Of a DNA stretch of 64,000 nt, positions 18,327-27,418 are shown one piece after another. Each line of letters starts with the position of its first letter. The first letter of the stretch is position 1. Made by a program: the position numbers and the translations under genes. The stretch comes from Reichenbachiella sp. 5M10. GTDB taxonomy: Bacteria; Bacteroidota; Bacteroidia; Cytophagales; Cyclobacteriaceae. Location of the stretch: NCBI RefSeq assembly GCF_002742335.1, contig NZ_MDGR01000007.1, positions 1,430,501-1,494,500 of the forward strand, written 5' to 3'. The notes below the pieces were generated by a model that saw only the letters and a list, made by a program, of their open reading frames with translations, made no database searches and was not told the origin of the DNA.

Positions 18327-20374
18327 TAAAGAAGAAAGATTTGATCCAACTTCGAAAGATCTTCATGGAAGAGGCCAGTGATCTTTTTGAGAAAATAGAA
18401 AAGAACCTTTTGGCTGCCGAAAAGGCGCCCCAAGACGAGGCATTGATTGCTGCATTGTTTCGATCGATACATACTCTCAAGGGGAGTAGTGGAATGATTG
18501 GTTCCAAGAAAGTGACCGACTTCATTCACAACCTTGAAACGATCTACGACAAAGTACGCTCAGGTATGAGTCCACTCACGACTGAGATCATAGAGTGTAC
18601 GTTTCAGTGTATGGATCATGTCAAAATATTGATACTCAATCCCGATCTTGAGAGTCCCGAAGATTTGAAGAGAGATGCTGAATTGAAGGAGCGAATTGAA
18701 GGCGTATTGGCGGGATCTGCCGAGTGGACTCGGCCTGAGGGGACGAGTGGAGGAGAGATTGAGAAAGGGTTTCATACTTATCACGTGTTCTTTAAGCCGA
18801 ACCTGGACTTTTTCAAGGACGGGTCTAACCCACTACTGCTCATCGAAGAGCTTACTGAGATGGGGGATACGCAGGTATATGCGCAGATCGAACTGGGAGA
18901 CAACTCGAATTATGAAGCCACCAAGTGCTACACGCAGTGGGAGGTGATATTGGCGACCAACGAACCCAAATCAAATATTTCGGACGTGTTCATCTTTGCT
19001 CAAGATGCAGAAGCAATCGAAATCACTCTTGTGGCTGAGGGGAATTTGTTGCAAGACGAGGGATTTGTAGCGGCCTTGCCAGAGACACATCAGGGCGAAT
19101 ACCTCTCGCTGACCAAAGTGCAGGAAATTTTGACTCAAGTCAAAAGAGAACAAACCAATCAAGAAATCAAAGAGCAGCAATTGGGTAAACCTAACAAGCT
19201 GGAAAATATATCAACGATCAGAGTCGCGTCAAACAAGCTGGACGAACTGATGAATCATGTGAGTGAATTGGTCACTACACAGGCCGGATTGTCCCTATAT
19301 GCCAAAAACAACTTTGACCCAACACTGGATGTCATAGCGGACAATATGGAGAAACTGGCTCGTCAGTTGAGAGACATCGCGTTTGACATGACACTGCTCG
19401 AAATCGAGAATCTCTTTGCGCGTTTTCATCGCTCGGTGAGAGACATTTCTGCCCAATTGGACAAATCTGTCAACTTCGTCACGGAGGGAGGAGACACAGA
19501 ACTGGACAAGACCATCATCGACAATTTGGCCGACCCGCTCATGCACTTGATTCGCAACAGCCTCGATCATGGAATCGAGACCAAGGAGCTGCGTGTGCAG
19601 AAGGGCAAGCCAGAGAAGGGTACCATACTGCTTCGGTCCTACTACTCGGGGGCAAAAGTGTACGTGCAGATCAAAGACGACGGCAAAGGCATAGATGAAG
19701 AGAAAATTCGAGAAAAGGCCATCAAGAAAGGTTTGATCAAAAAGGAAGATCAATTGTCCAAAAAGGAAATCTTGGATTTGATTTTTGTGCCAGGTTTTTC
19801 GATGGCCAAGGATGTGACCGACCTGTCTGGTAGAGGAGTGGGCATGGATGTGGTCAAAAAGAACGTCATAGATCTAAGAGGGGATATCAGCATAGATACG
19901 ACAGTAGGTGAGGGGACGACTATCACGATTGGATTGCCGCTGACACTGTCTGTGATTGATGGGTTGCAAGTGCGGGTACATGACACGGATTATGTGATTC
20001 CTTTGTCTAGTGTAGAAAAGTGCTTCGAAATGAAACGCAAGCAGTTTGTCAACGACTTCAATCATGTGGTGTCTCTCGATGGAGCGCAATACCCGTACAT
20101 AGACCTTCGGTCAGAGTTCAAGGTAGCGGAGGAGGGGGCTCCAGAGTTTAGTAGTGTGATATTGGTCCAAGATCACGATAGACATGTCGGGTTTTGTGTC
20201 GACGAGATCGTCGGCGAGTACCAAGCGGTACTCAAGCCAGTGGGCAAATACTACCGCAACCAAGAGTTTGTGTCAGGAGCAACCATCCTGGGAGATGGCA
20301 AGATCGCTTTGGTGTTAGATACGCACAACCTCATCTCAAAGAAGAATACTAACCTGAAACTAACAAACGCATGA
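18323..20374 (+). CDS. cheA: Chemotaxis histidine kinase CheA
   Basis: The 683-aa kinase has an HPt domain (about 5-110, SIHTLKGSSGM with His50 as phospho-site). A middle region at about 145-280 is poorly conserved and may be a P2-like docking domain. Next come the P3 dimerisation helices (ISTIRVASNKLDELMNHVSEL), the P4 HATPase (N-box LMHLIRNSLDHGIE; DDGKGID; GRGVGMDVV) and a C-terminal CheW-like P5 (QVRVHDTDYVIPLSSVEKCFEM). It would phosphorylate the CheY and CheB proteins of the operon. It overlaps cheY by 4 nt upstream and cheW by 4 nt downstream. Confidence 0.97.
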   Translation: MIKKKDLIQLRKIFMEEASDLFEKIEKNLLAAEKAPQDEALIAALFRSIHTLKGSSGMIGSKKVTDFIHNLETIYDKVRSGMSPLTTEIIECTFQCMDHVKILILNPDLESPEDLKRDAELKERIEGVLAGSAEWTRPEGTSGGEIEKGFHTYHVFFKPNLDFFKDGSNPLLLIEELTEMGDTQVYAQIELGDNSNYEATKCYTQWEVILATNEPKSNISDVFIFAQDAEAIEITLVAEGNLLQDEGFVAALPETHQGEYLSLTKVQEILTQVKREQTNQEIKEQQLGKPNKLENISTIRVASNKLDELMNHVSELVTTQAGLSLYAKNNFDPTLDVIADNMEKLARQLRDIAFDMTLLEIENLFARFHRSVRDISAQLDKSVNFVTEGGDTELDKTIIDNLADPLMHLIRNSLDHGIETKELRVQKGKPEKGTILLRSYYSGAKVYVQIKDDGKGIDEEKIREKAIKKGLIKKEDQLSKKEILDLIFVPGFSMAKDVTDLSGRGVGMDVVKKNVIDLRGDISIDTTVGEGTTITIGLPLTLSVIDGLQVRVHDTDYVIPLSSVEKCFEMKRKQFVNDFNHVVSLDGAQYPYIDLRSEFKVAEEGAPEFSSVILVQDHDRHVGFCVDEIVGEYQAVLKPVGKYYRNQEFVSGATILGDGKIALVLDTHNLISKKNTNLKLTNA

Positions 20375-20886
20375 GTAGCCTTTTGGACAATGAAATCAAG
20401 GAAGATATCCATCTAAAGTCATACTTGACTTTTGAACTGGATCGGGAAATATTCGGTGTGGAAGTGCAGAAGGTGGTTGAAATACACGAACTCACCCACA
20501 TCACGGCAATCCCCAATGCTCCAGCACATATGGCGGGGTTGCTCAACCTAAGAGGTAAAATCCTGCCTCTGATCGATACCAAAGTCAAATTTGGACTACC
20601 TCCGATCGTACCTACAGTAGATACTTGTATCGTGGTGATAGAGATGGTGCTCGAGGGGGAGTCCATGCTCGTCGGTACGCTTGTGGATTCGGTACAAGAG
20701 GTACTCATGGTAGCTGAGGAAGAAATACAGTCTTCTCCCAGTATAGATGCCAAGTTTGACTTGGAGTACATCACGGGGATGTTCAAGCAGAGAGATCAGT
20801 TCATTCTACTGCTTAATCTCGAAAAAGTCTTCGCTCTAGAGGATCAGACGAACTACGTCATCAACGAAACAGCTAAACGCTCATAG
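20371..20886 (+). CDS. cheW: Chemotaxis coupling protein CheW (first copy)
   Basis: The 171-aa SH3-like coupling protein would connect receptor and CheA. The CheW signature is present (LTFELDREIFGVEVQKVVEI, APAHMAGLLNLRGKILPLIDTK, LVGTLVDSVQEVL). It overlaps cheA by 4 nt and is followed 2 nt later by a second cheW. The two copies differ considerably, so they probably serve different array positions or receptors. Confidence 0.95.
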   Translation: MSSLLDNEIKEDIHLKSYLTFELDREIFGVEVQKVVEIHELTHITAIPNAPAHMAGLLNLRGKILPLIDTKVKFGLPPIVPTVDTCIVVIEMVLEGESMLVGTLVDSVQEVLMVAEEEIQSSPSIDAKFDLEYITGMFKQRDQFILLLNLEKVFALEDQTNYVINETAKRS

Positions 20887-20888
20887 AC

Positions 20889-21479
20889 ATGGAAACAGTA
20901 GCTACCGAAATCATACCGCAGCACGTACTCAGTTTTGGCTTGGATCAGGAATTTTTTGCAGTCAATGTCAAAAATGTCATAGAAATCATCGAAGTGCCCA
21001 AGGTGTCCAAAATACCCAAAGCGCCGAGTTATATGGTGGGAGTGATCAATGTCCGCAATCATATGGTGCCTCTCGTAGACACACGTGTCAAACTAGGAAT
21101 GGCGGATACCAACTTCACTGTCGATACTTGCGTGATCGTGGTAGAGATTCATGCCAACGGCCAGCGGCTCGCTGTAGGCATATTGGTGGATGAAGTGCTC
21201 GAGGTGCTTGATCTCAATACTGATGAGGTGCGTCCTGCACCTAAATTTGAGACCAACGAGTACGAGCGATTCATCACGGGGATGTTTCCTGTAGAAGAGC
21301 GCTTTGCCATGATATTGGATTTGGATCAGATTTTTTCGCTGAGCGAAATCATCCAATTGGAGACCATCTCCCAAGATGAATTGTCCAATATGGAGCCTAA
21401 AGAGGGGCAAACCAAAGAGGGTGCACCTCTTCAAAAATCAAGTCCAATGACTCAAACTGAAAAACAGAAAAAATCATGA
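20889..21479 (+). CDS. cheW: Chemotaxis coupling protein CheW (second copy)
   Basis: The 196-aa CheW homologue has the signature [40 protein letters not shown] and [15 protein letters not shown]-terminal charged tail of about 35 residues ([10 protein letters not shown] onward) is absent from the first copy. It overlaps the receptor gene by 4 nt, suggesting tight stoichiometric coupling with that receptor. Confidence 0.94.
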   Translation: METVATEIIPQHVLSFGLDQEFFAVNVKNVIEIIEVPKVSKIPKAPSYMVGVINVRNHMVPLVDTRVKLGMADTNFTVDTCVIVVEIHANGQRLAVGILVDEVLEVLDLNTDEVRPAPKFETNEYERFITGMFPVEERFAMILDLDQIFSLSEIIQLETISQDELSNMEPKEGQTKEGAPLQKSSPMTQTEKQKKS

Positions 21480-23470
21480 GGTTGACTATCAAAACAAAAT
21501 TGATCGGCTATGCAGTGCTCAATTTTACTGTGCTCTGCGTGGTGGCTTGGTTGTTTTTTGCATTGAAAACCAAGCATACAGCCATCACTGAGATGAAAAA
21601 CCGAGCGATTGCCGTGCAGGTAGCTCAGAGAGAACTTCACCGTGCACAGGATTTGGCTATAGATCAAAGCTTGTTTGGCAGTGAAGAAGCTCAGAGCAGA
21701 GCTTTGCACTTGTATTCGTCGAAGAAGGATGTTTTACTGAATCTATTGGAGAGCATCGACGGGTCGAGCATGGGACTCAATTTCAATGAAGATCTTATTG
21801 CTTTGCAATCACTCGTTATTCAGGCGGATGCCAAGTTCAAAACATTGACTCAGGCGGTCAAAGTTCGAGGACAAGTGGGCACAGGGCTGGTAGGACAAGT
21901 GTCTACGGCATGGGAGGAAATGGCCGATGAGGTAGCAGCGGAAGAATCTCTCCGTATGCAACTGATGGTGAGAGAGTATTTGTTGACCCGAAACACACTA
22001 TACCAAGACAGTATCATAACGCTCATCGACGACATACGTGCAGGTATGAAAGACGATGTAGCGGCTGGGCTGGTCGTATACCAATCCATGGTTTTGGATG
22101 TCATTGATTTGGACGGACAGATTGGTCGTACAGCTGAGCTAGGACTGAGAAAGGATGCCTCGGAGCAGATGTTGACCTTAGGGCGTAGCATTGATCAAGC
22201 GATCGTAGGCTTGGATGAGCTGATAGCCGTCAGCAACGGTCAATCCGTGTCCATGATGCAGGGAGTTCTGTTGGCTGTGATTTTGATGTTTCTGTTGTCT
22301 TCTGGCTGGTTGATTGTTACGATTTCTCGTTCAACCCACGCAGCGTACTTGGCCGTCAAAAAGTTTGCGGAGGGAGATCTCAAAGTCAGCGTACACAAGA
22401 CTAGCAACGATGAGATGGGGGACTTGATTGACCATTTCAAAGCCATGACGTCCAATTTCATGAACCTCATCGTGTCGCTCAAAGCCAGCAGCAATGCTAT
22501 GGTCAAAGCGTGTGTCGAGATGAATAAGACCACCCATCAAATGGCCGAAGGAGGAAATGAGCAGGCAGGGTCTGCCGAAGAGATATCTGCCTCGATCGAA
22601 GAGATGGTAGCCAATTTTGATCAAAGTAGTAAAAACGCGATAGATACCGAAAAAATAGCCAGTGCAGGAGCAGAACGAATCAAGGAGGGCAATGAGTCAG
22701 TAAAGAAAACAGTCGCATCGATGCAAATCATCGCGGATAAGATATCGATCATAGACGAAATCTCACGTCAGACCAATCTACTGGCTCTCAATGCAGCAGT
22801 AGAAGCAGCAAGAGCTGGAGAGCACGGCAAGGGGTTTGCAGTGGTAGCCGCTGAGATTAGACGCTTGGCAGAGAGAAGTCAGATTGCTGCCAATGAGATC
22901 GATCATGTGTCATCGTCGAGTGTACATACGGCGACCGAATCTGGCCAAATGCTCGAGCAAGTAGTGCCACAGATAGAGAATACTGCACGTTTGGTAAGGG
23001 AGATAGCCAACAGTACCCAAGAACAAAACAACGGGGCTGAGCAGATCAACCATGCCGTACACAATCTCAACCAAGTAGCACAGCAAAACGCATCAGGGTT
23101 GAGTGAGTTGGCAAGCAATGCCTCTGAGCTCATCCAGTTGTCTGACAAGATCACTGAAGTCTTGTCCTACTTCAATGTTAGTGAAAAGGACATAGAAGGG
23201 ACTATGGAACTGAAGTCTGTGACCCAAAGAGAGGGAGGAAAGAAGGCCAGCAAGATCACTCTAGCTACTTCTCAAAAGGAAACCAAAGTAGCTGACGTAC
23301 AAAAGACTAAGGTGGAGAAGAAACTCGCTCCCGTCTCTGTCATGAAGGAGGTCAAAACCATAGCCAAGGACAAGCCCGCGTCACCACCCAAAAAGAAGAT
23401 AATCTCTGGGATAGACTTGGACCTAGGTCGACCGATGGATGCATCCGACTCAGATTTTGAAAGCTATTGA
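21476..23470 (+). CDS. Methyl-accepting chemotaxis protein
   Basis: The 664-aa receptor has a membrane helix at about 8-30, a helical periplasmic sensor (about 31-255) of four-helix type, and a second helix at about 258-280. A HAMP-like segment ([25 protein letters not shown]) precedes the cytoplasmic signalling hairpin. The hairpin tip [33 protein letters not shown] is the most conserved part of all MCPs. A Lys-rich tail of about 90 residues follows the hairpin. The Q/E-rich heptads around [15 protein letters not shown] and [14 protein letters not shown] are likely CheR/CheB/CheD sites, matching those genes next door. Confidence 0.95.
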   Translation: MRLTIKTKLIGYAVLNFTVLCVVAWLFFALKTKHTAITEMKNRAIAVQVAQRELHRAQDLAIDQSLFGSEEAQSRALHLYSSKKDVLLNLLESIDGSSMGLNFNEDLIALQSLVIQADAKFKTLTQAVKVRGQVGTGLVGQVSTAWEEMADEVAAEESLRMQLMVREYLLTRNTLYQDSIITLIDDIRAGMKDDVAAGLVVYQSMVLDVIDLDGQIGRTAELGLRKDASEQMLTLGRSIDQAIVGLDELIAVSNGQSVSMMQGVLLAVILMFLLSSGWLIVTISRSTHAAYLAVKKFAEGDLKVSVHKTSNDEMGDLIDHFKAMTSNFMNLIVSLKASSNAMVKACVEMNKTTHQMAEGGNEQAGSAEEISASIEEMVANFDQSSKNAIDTEKIASAGAERIKEGNESVKKTVASMQIIADKISIIDEISRQTNLLALNAAVEAARAGEHGKGFAVVAAEIRRLAERSQIAANEIDHVSSSSVHTATESGQMLEQVVPQIENTARLVREIANSTQEQNNGAEQINHAVHNLNQVAQQNASGLSELASNASELIQLSDKITEVLSYFNVSEKDIEGTMELKSVTQREGGKKASKITLATSQKETKVADVQKTKVEKKLAPVSVMKEVKTIAKDKPASPPKKKIISGIDLDLGRPMDASDSDFESY

Positions 23471-23471
23471 T

Positions 23472-24347
23472 ATGAGCAGAACTCCAACTACCCAAACTAT
23501 ACTGCCAGTACAATCGGCACGCAAGACATTGAATGCCCATGAGTACCAGCAATTGAGTGAGTTCATCACGGCAAACTATGGTATTCGGTTGCCTGAACAT
23601 AAGAAGGTCATGGTTGAGGGCCGTTTGCAGAAGCGACTCAAAGAACTGAATCTCGAGAGTTTTGCGGCATACATCGATCTGGTACTCGGAGAGGAGGAGA
23701 CGAGTGAAGTGATTGAAATGATCAATGCCGTATCGACCAACAAGACGGACTTCTTTAGAGAACCAGCACATTTTGATTTTATGAATCAAGTCGTGCTGCC
23801 CAAATTGATCCAGTCGAGTGGAAGAAATGAATTGAAAATATGGAGCTCGGCCGCCTCGACGGGCGAAGAAATTTATACCATCGCGATGGTCGTGGAGGAG
23901 TACATGCGCAACAAGTCTGTGTCGGCGGACTACTCCGTCATGGGTACCGATATATCGGTGGAGGCCTTGCATCATGCCGTCAATGCCGTCTACCATACCA
24001 ATCGCCTGGTCAATATCTCGCATGTGATGAAACAGCGATACTTCCTCAAGAGCAAGGATCCGCTCAAGCCTTTGGCACGGATCAAGCCAGAACTCAGAGC
24101 CAAAACTGCCTTTGGCCGCCTCAATCTCATGGATGAAGAGTATGATCTGCCTGACAGTTATGACATCATATTTTGTAGAAATGTACTGATATATTTCGAT
24201 AGACCCAATCAGGAGAAGGTCATTGCACGATTGATTCGCAAACTCAAACCAGGAGGCTACCTCTTTGTAGGCCACTCGGAGTCCTTATTCGATAGAGGGG
24301 CCAATATCAAATTGATTAAACCGACAATATACCAAAAAGCACTATGA
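23472..24347 (+). CDS. cheR: Chemotaxis methyltransferase CheR
   Basis: The 291-aa S-adenosylmethionine-dependent enzyme methylates receptor glutamates. It has the N-terminal helical CheR domain (YQQLSEFITANYGIRLPEHKK...RLQKRL) and the Rossmann-type catalytic domain: NKTDFFREPAHFDFM, WSSAASTGEEIYTIAM, GTDISVEAL, DIIFCRNVLIYFD and GGYLFVGHSESL. ATG 23472 begins 1 nt after the receptor stop; the upstream open frame lies inside the receptor gene. The 3' end overlaps the next gene by 4 nt. Confidence 0.96.
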   Translation: MSRTPTTQTILPVQSARKTLNAHEYQQLSEFITANYGIRLPEHKKVMVEGRLQKRLKELNLESFAAYIDLVLGEEETSEVIEMINAVSTNKTDFFREPAHFDFMNQVVLPKLIQSSGRNELKIWSSAASTGEEIYTIAMVVEEYMRNKSVSADYSVMGTDISVEALHHAVNAVYHTNRLVNISHVMKQRYFLKSKDPLKPLARIKPELRAKTAFGRLNLMDEEYDLPDSYDIIFCRNVLIYFDRPNQEKVIARLIRKLKPGGYLFVGHSESLFDRGANIKLIKPTIYQKAL

Positions 24348-25237
24348 GTAATCTATCTGACACACAGCTACTAGAAGAGTTGCAGCAGCGATTTGTCGAG
24401 AAGAATCGCTTGCTAGCAGAGCAGAAGCAATTCACGACCGACCTCAAAACCGTCAACAAGAAATTGCTGCAATCTGAAATGATGAAGACTCAGTTTCTGT
24501 CCAATATCAAAAACGAAATCAACAACCCTATGACTTCCATCATGGGCTTGCTCAAAATCAATATGTCTACGGCAACAACTGTCGAAGATCGGATGAGAAA
24601 CATTCAGTATATCTACAAGGAGGCTTCCGCCCTCAATTTTCAACTGCAAAACTTGTTTATGGCAGCCGAACTAGAGGCGGGTGAGGCACAACTTGAATTG
24701 AGCCAGTTTTCTTGTGCAGAACTGATCGGTGAGGCTGTCAATTTGGTACAGAGTCAAGACCAAGCGAATCGCGTTGCCTGCGTGGTGAGTGTGGATGCCG
24801 AGGAGAAAATGTTGTCTGATAGACACAAGTTGTTGATCATCCTGTCCAACATCATTTCCAATGCCTTCAAGTTCAATAGGGATGCTGAGGCGAGTGTAGA
24901 GATTGAGCTTTCACATCTGGATGATCAGTTGTTGTTTTCGATTAGAGATACTGGAGTGGGCATCTCTCGTGAAAATAAAGCTCAGATCTATGACCGCTTC
25001 AATCAGCTGGAAGTAGGCACGACCAAGAGCTATGGTGGTCATGGTTTAGGATTGTCCATTGTTCATTCGTTGGTCGATTTGCTCAAAGGCAGCATGGAGA
25101 TTCAATCCACAGTGGGGGTAGGGACCACAGTAGAGGTCAGTTTGCCATTGGAATTGGATGTAGAAAACCAGGTTTTGTTTGCAGACGATGTGTTTGAGTT
25201 GTTTGTAGATGGGGACCAAAGCGATCAAGTTTTTTGA
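24344..25237 (+). CDS. Histidine-kinase-like ATPase lacking the phosphoacceptor His
   Basis: The 297-aa soluble protein has an N-terminal coiled coil (about 5-50), a HisKA-like dimerisation hairpin and a full HATPase_c domain (N-box IILSNIISNAFKFNRD; RDTGVGIS; GGHGLGLSIVHSLV). The H-box reads LSNIKNEINNPMTSIMGL: Asn57 stands where HisKA proteins have the phosphorylated His, while the following E and P are kept. The ATP-binding motifs look intact, so this is not an obvious pseudogene. It could bind ATP and regulate, or act as a phosphatase or scaffold, without autophosphorylating in the usual way. It sits between cheR and cheD with 4-nt overlaps on both sides. Confidence 0.88.
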   Translation: MSNLSDTQLLEELQQRFVEKNRLLAEQKQFTTDLKTVNKKLLQSEMMKTQFLSNIKNEINNPMTSIMGLLKINMSTATTVEDRMRNIQYIYKEASALNFQLQNLFMAAELEAGEAQLELSQFSCAELIGEAVNLVQSQDQANRVACVVSVDAEEKMLSDRHKLLIILSNIISNAFKFNRDAEASVEIELSHLDDQLLFSIRDTGVGISRENKAQIYDRFNQLEVGTTKSYGGHGLGLSIVHSLVDLLKGSMEIQSTVGVGTTVEVSLPLELDVENQVLFADDVFELFVDGDQSDQVF

Positions 25238-25716
25238 GTTCAATCGTCAAGATAGCGTCTCATTTTTTGTACCCCTCGACGTTGTTTGTAGGTGCTAGTG
25301 CCACAGAGGTAGTGACGGTGTTGGGCTCTTGTGTGTCCGTGTGTCTGTATGACAAAGTCAAAAAAATAGGAGGGATCAACCATTATATGCTTCCGTTTTG
25401 GAACGGGCAGGGGTTGGCTTCTGCCAAATTTGGCAACATTGCCATTGAAAAATTAATCAAAGACATGCTCCGCCGCAACTGCAAGAAAGAGGATCTGATA
25501 GCCAAAGTATTTGGAGGAGCCAATCAGGTGGACTTCACGGCACGGATAGGGGATCGAAATACAGAGATTGCCAAAGAACTACTCAAGGAGCACGGGATAC
25601 GGATTGCCGCACAAAACACAGGAGGACAAGTCGGTCGTAAATTGATATTTGATACGTATACGGGTGAGGTCCGGATGAAATTCGTGGGAAAGAAAAAGGA
25701 GGCCAATCATGAGTGA
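25234..25716 (+). CDS. cheD: Chemoreceptor glutamine deamidase CheD
   Basis: The 160-aa cysteine amidohydrolase converts receptor Gln to Glu. The catalytic triad motifs are visible: Cys in VTVLGSCVSVCLYD (about residue 32), His in GGINHYMLP, and the Thr region in AAQNTGGQVGRKL. The start is a TTG that overlaps the previous stop (ttga). CheD often binds CheC, and a CheC-like gene follows cheB in this operon. Confidence 0.94.
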   Translation: MSSIVKIASHFLYPSTLFVGASATEVVTVLGSCVSVCLYDKVKKIGGINHYMLPFWNGQGLASAKFGNIAIEKLIKDMLRRNCKKEDLIAKVFGGANQVDFTARIGDRNTEIAKELLKEHGIRIAAQNTGGQVGRKLIFDTYTGEVRMKFVGKKKEANHE

Positions 25717-26770
25717 TCCTATCAAAATCCTGATCATTGACGATTCGAGATCAGTACAGAAGATGTTGTATTATATCTTCTCTCGGAGTGCATCTTTACG
25801 GATTGTAGGGGCGGCTTATGATGCCTATGAGGCGGTGGATATCATGCGAAAGGTCAAGCCAGACGTTATCATTTTGGATGTGCAGATGCCCAAAATGGAC
25901 GGGTTGACTTTTTTGAAAAAATTGATGGACCAACACCCTATACCAGTGATTGTGTTTTCGTCACTCATTACACAAAATCCAAAAATAGGAATGCGTGCTT
26001 TAGAGTATGGAGCCGTAGAGGTGGTGGACAAACCAGTGATTGATTTTGCCAATCTTTCGGCTTCTGTTGAGGACGAAAAACTGGTGGGATTGGTGCGGGC
26101 GATAGGCCAGACTCGTGGACCAGGTCATCAGATTCTATTTGATAGACATGGAGGGAGGGTGACGCCTCTACCTATGGAGGTAGAGACTACGGTAGATCGG
26201 GTGGTAGCGATTGGTGCTTCGGCCGGAGGGACCCAGGCGATCAAACATCTACTGATGCAGTTGCCTACCAACTTCCCGCCAGTCGTAGTGGTACAGCATA
26301 TGCCGGTGGAGTTTACAGGGCCTTTTGCCAGTTATTTGAATGAGGTGTGTGCAGTCAATGTCTATGAAGCGCAGGGAGGAGAAAGGTTGTTGCCGGGGAC
26401 AGTGTATGTCGCTCCTGGAGATCGACACCTGACCGTGCACGAGCATCAGGGGGCGTATCGTGTGCGTCTCAAAAGTGGTGAAGCAGTGTCAGGACATAAA
26501 CCCTCGGTGGACGTATTGTTTCGTTCGATGGCAGAGCAAGTTGGAGCAAAGGGGATCGGGGTGATTTTGACAGGCATGGGACGAGATGGAGCGAGTGGAT
26601 TACTGGCATTGAAAGAAGCCAATGGCATGACGATAGCGCAAGATGAGCAGAGTTGCGTCGTCTTTGGTATGCCCAAAGAGGCGATCAAACTCAATGCCGT
26701 AGATCAAGTGTGTGCCCTCGATCAGATTCCAAGTGTATTGAACCAATGGGTGATAAAAAAGAAAGGATAG
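25709..26770 (+). CDS. cheB: Chemotaxis methylesterase/response regulator CheB
   Basis: The 353-aa protein has an N-terminal receiver (LIIDDSRSVQKM; Asp in IILDVQMPKMDG; VDKPV) and a C-terminal methylesterase. The catalytic Ser is in GASAGGT (about residue 171), His in VVQHMP (about 196) and Asp in GMGRDGA (about 293). It removes receptor methyl groups when phosphorylated by CheA and can also deamidate. It overlaps cheD by 8 nt. Confidence 0.97.
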   Translation: MSDPIKILIIDDSRSVQKMLYYIFSRSASLRIVGAAYDAYEAVDIMRKVKPDVIILDVQMPKMDGLTFLKKLMDQHPIPVIVFSSLITQNPKIGMRALEYGAVEVVDKPVIDFANLSASVEDEKLVGLVRAIGQTRGPGHQILFDRHGGRVTPLPMEVETTVDRVVAIGASAGGTQAIKHLLMQLPTNFPPVVVVQHMPVEFTGPFASYLNEVCAVNVYEAQGGERLLPGTVYVAPGDRHLTVHEHQGAYRVRLKSGEAVSGHKPSVDVLFRSMAEQVGAKGIGVILTGMGRDGASGLLALKEANGMTIAQDEQSCVVFGMPKEAIKLNAVDQVCALDQIPSVLNQWVIKKKG

Positions 26771-26785
26771 GTAAATTGAAACGCA

Positions 26786-27409
26786 ATGAAAACGATGTAT
26801 GGATTGAATGAAAAGGAGCAGAAATTGGCTCAAAGATTAATAGAAGACGGCTTGAATAGCGCTTCTACTACGTTGAGCAGTCTGCTCAAAAGTCCGATCT
26901 CGATTACCAAGATAGATTTTGGTAATGACGCAATGGATAGTGTAAAGGAGTCTCTTGAAGAGAATAAAATCGGAGGGTATCACATCTTGCGTACTGAGTT
27001 GATCGGCGAACTCCAAGGAGTGTGTCATTTGATTTTTAGTGCTGCGGAAATTGAAGCGATCAATCAGATCAGTGTGCCGGCATCTTTGTTGGAGTCCTCT
27101 GCGGCAGAAGCTAAGTTGCTGAGTGAAGGGTTCCTGACTGAATTGGACAATATCGTCTCAGCTTCTGTCATTACTGAGTTGTCCAATGGTCTCGATATGG
27201 ATATATTCGGTCATGTGCCTAGTTTGCATATCATGGATGCTACCGAGCTGCAGTCGTATTTGGTAGCGGATGCGTCTCAGTTCAACAACGTGGTTCACTT
27301 CAAAGCCAACTTCAAGGGGGAGGAACTTAATGTTTGCCCTGAATTTACTTGGATGTTTCAAGATCAGTTTTTGACCAGAGTCAAAGAAGTTTCATTGGAA
27401 GTGGGTTGA
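26786..27409 (+). CDS. CheC/CheX-family protein (CheY-P phosphatase-like)
   Basis: The 207-aa protein matches the CheC/FliY fold pattern. One recognisable active-site-like helix is FLTELDNIVSASVITEL, retaining the E-x-x-N pair at about residues 117-120. The N-terminal equivalent helix (LIEDGLNSASTTLSSLL) is degenerate. Known CheC proteins dephosphorylate CheY-P and bind CheD. A one-site protein may favour one role over the other. It is the last gene of the chemotaxis operon, 15 nt after cheB and convergent with the DUF5686 gene. Confidence 0.75.
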   Translation: MKTMYGLNEKEQKLAQRLIEDGLNSASTTLSSLLKSPISITKIDFGNDAMDSVKESLEENKIGGYHILRTELIGELQGVCHLIFSAAEIEAINQISVPASLLESSAAEAKLLSEGFLTELDNIVSASVITELSNGLDMDIFGHVPSLHIMDATELQSYLVADASQFNNVVHFKANFKGEELNVCPEFTWMFQDQFLTRVKEVSLEVG

Positions 27410-27418
27410 TTAGAGGGC

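Noticed and set aside
23352-24275. 307-codon minus-strand reading frame
   Set aside because: It lies antisense to cheR, whose motifs are complete; no signal or family features occur in the antisense translation.
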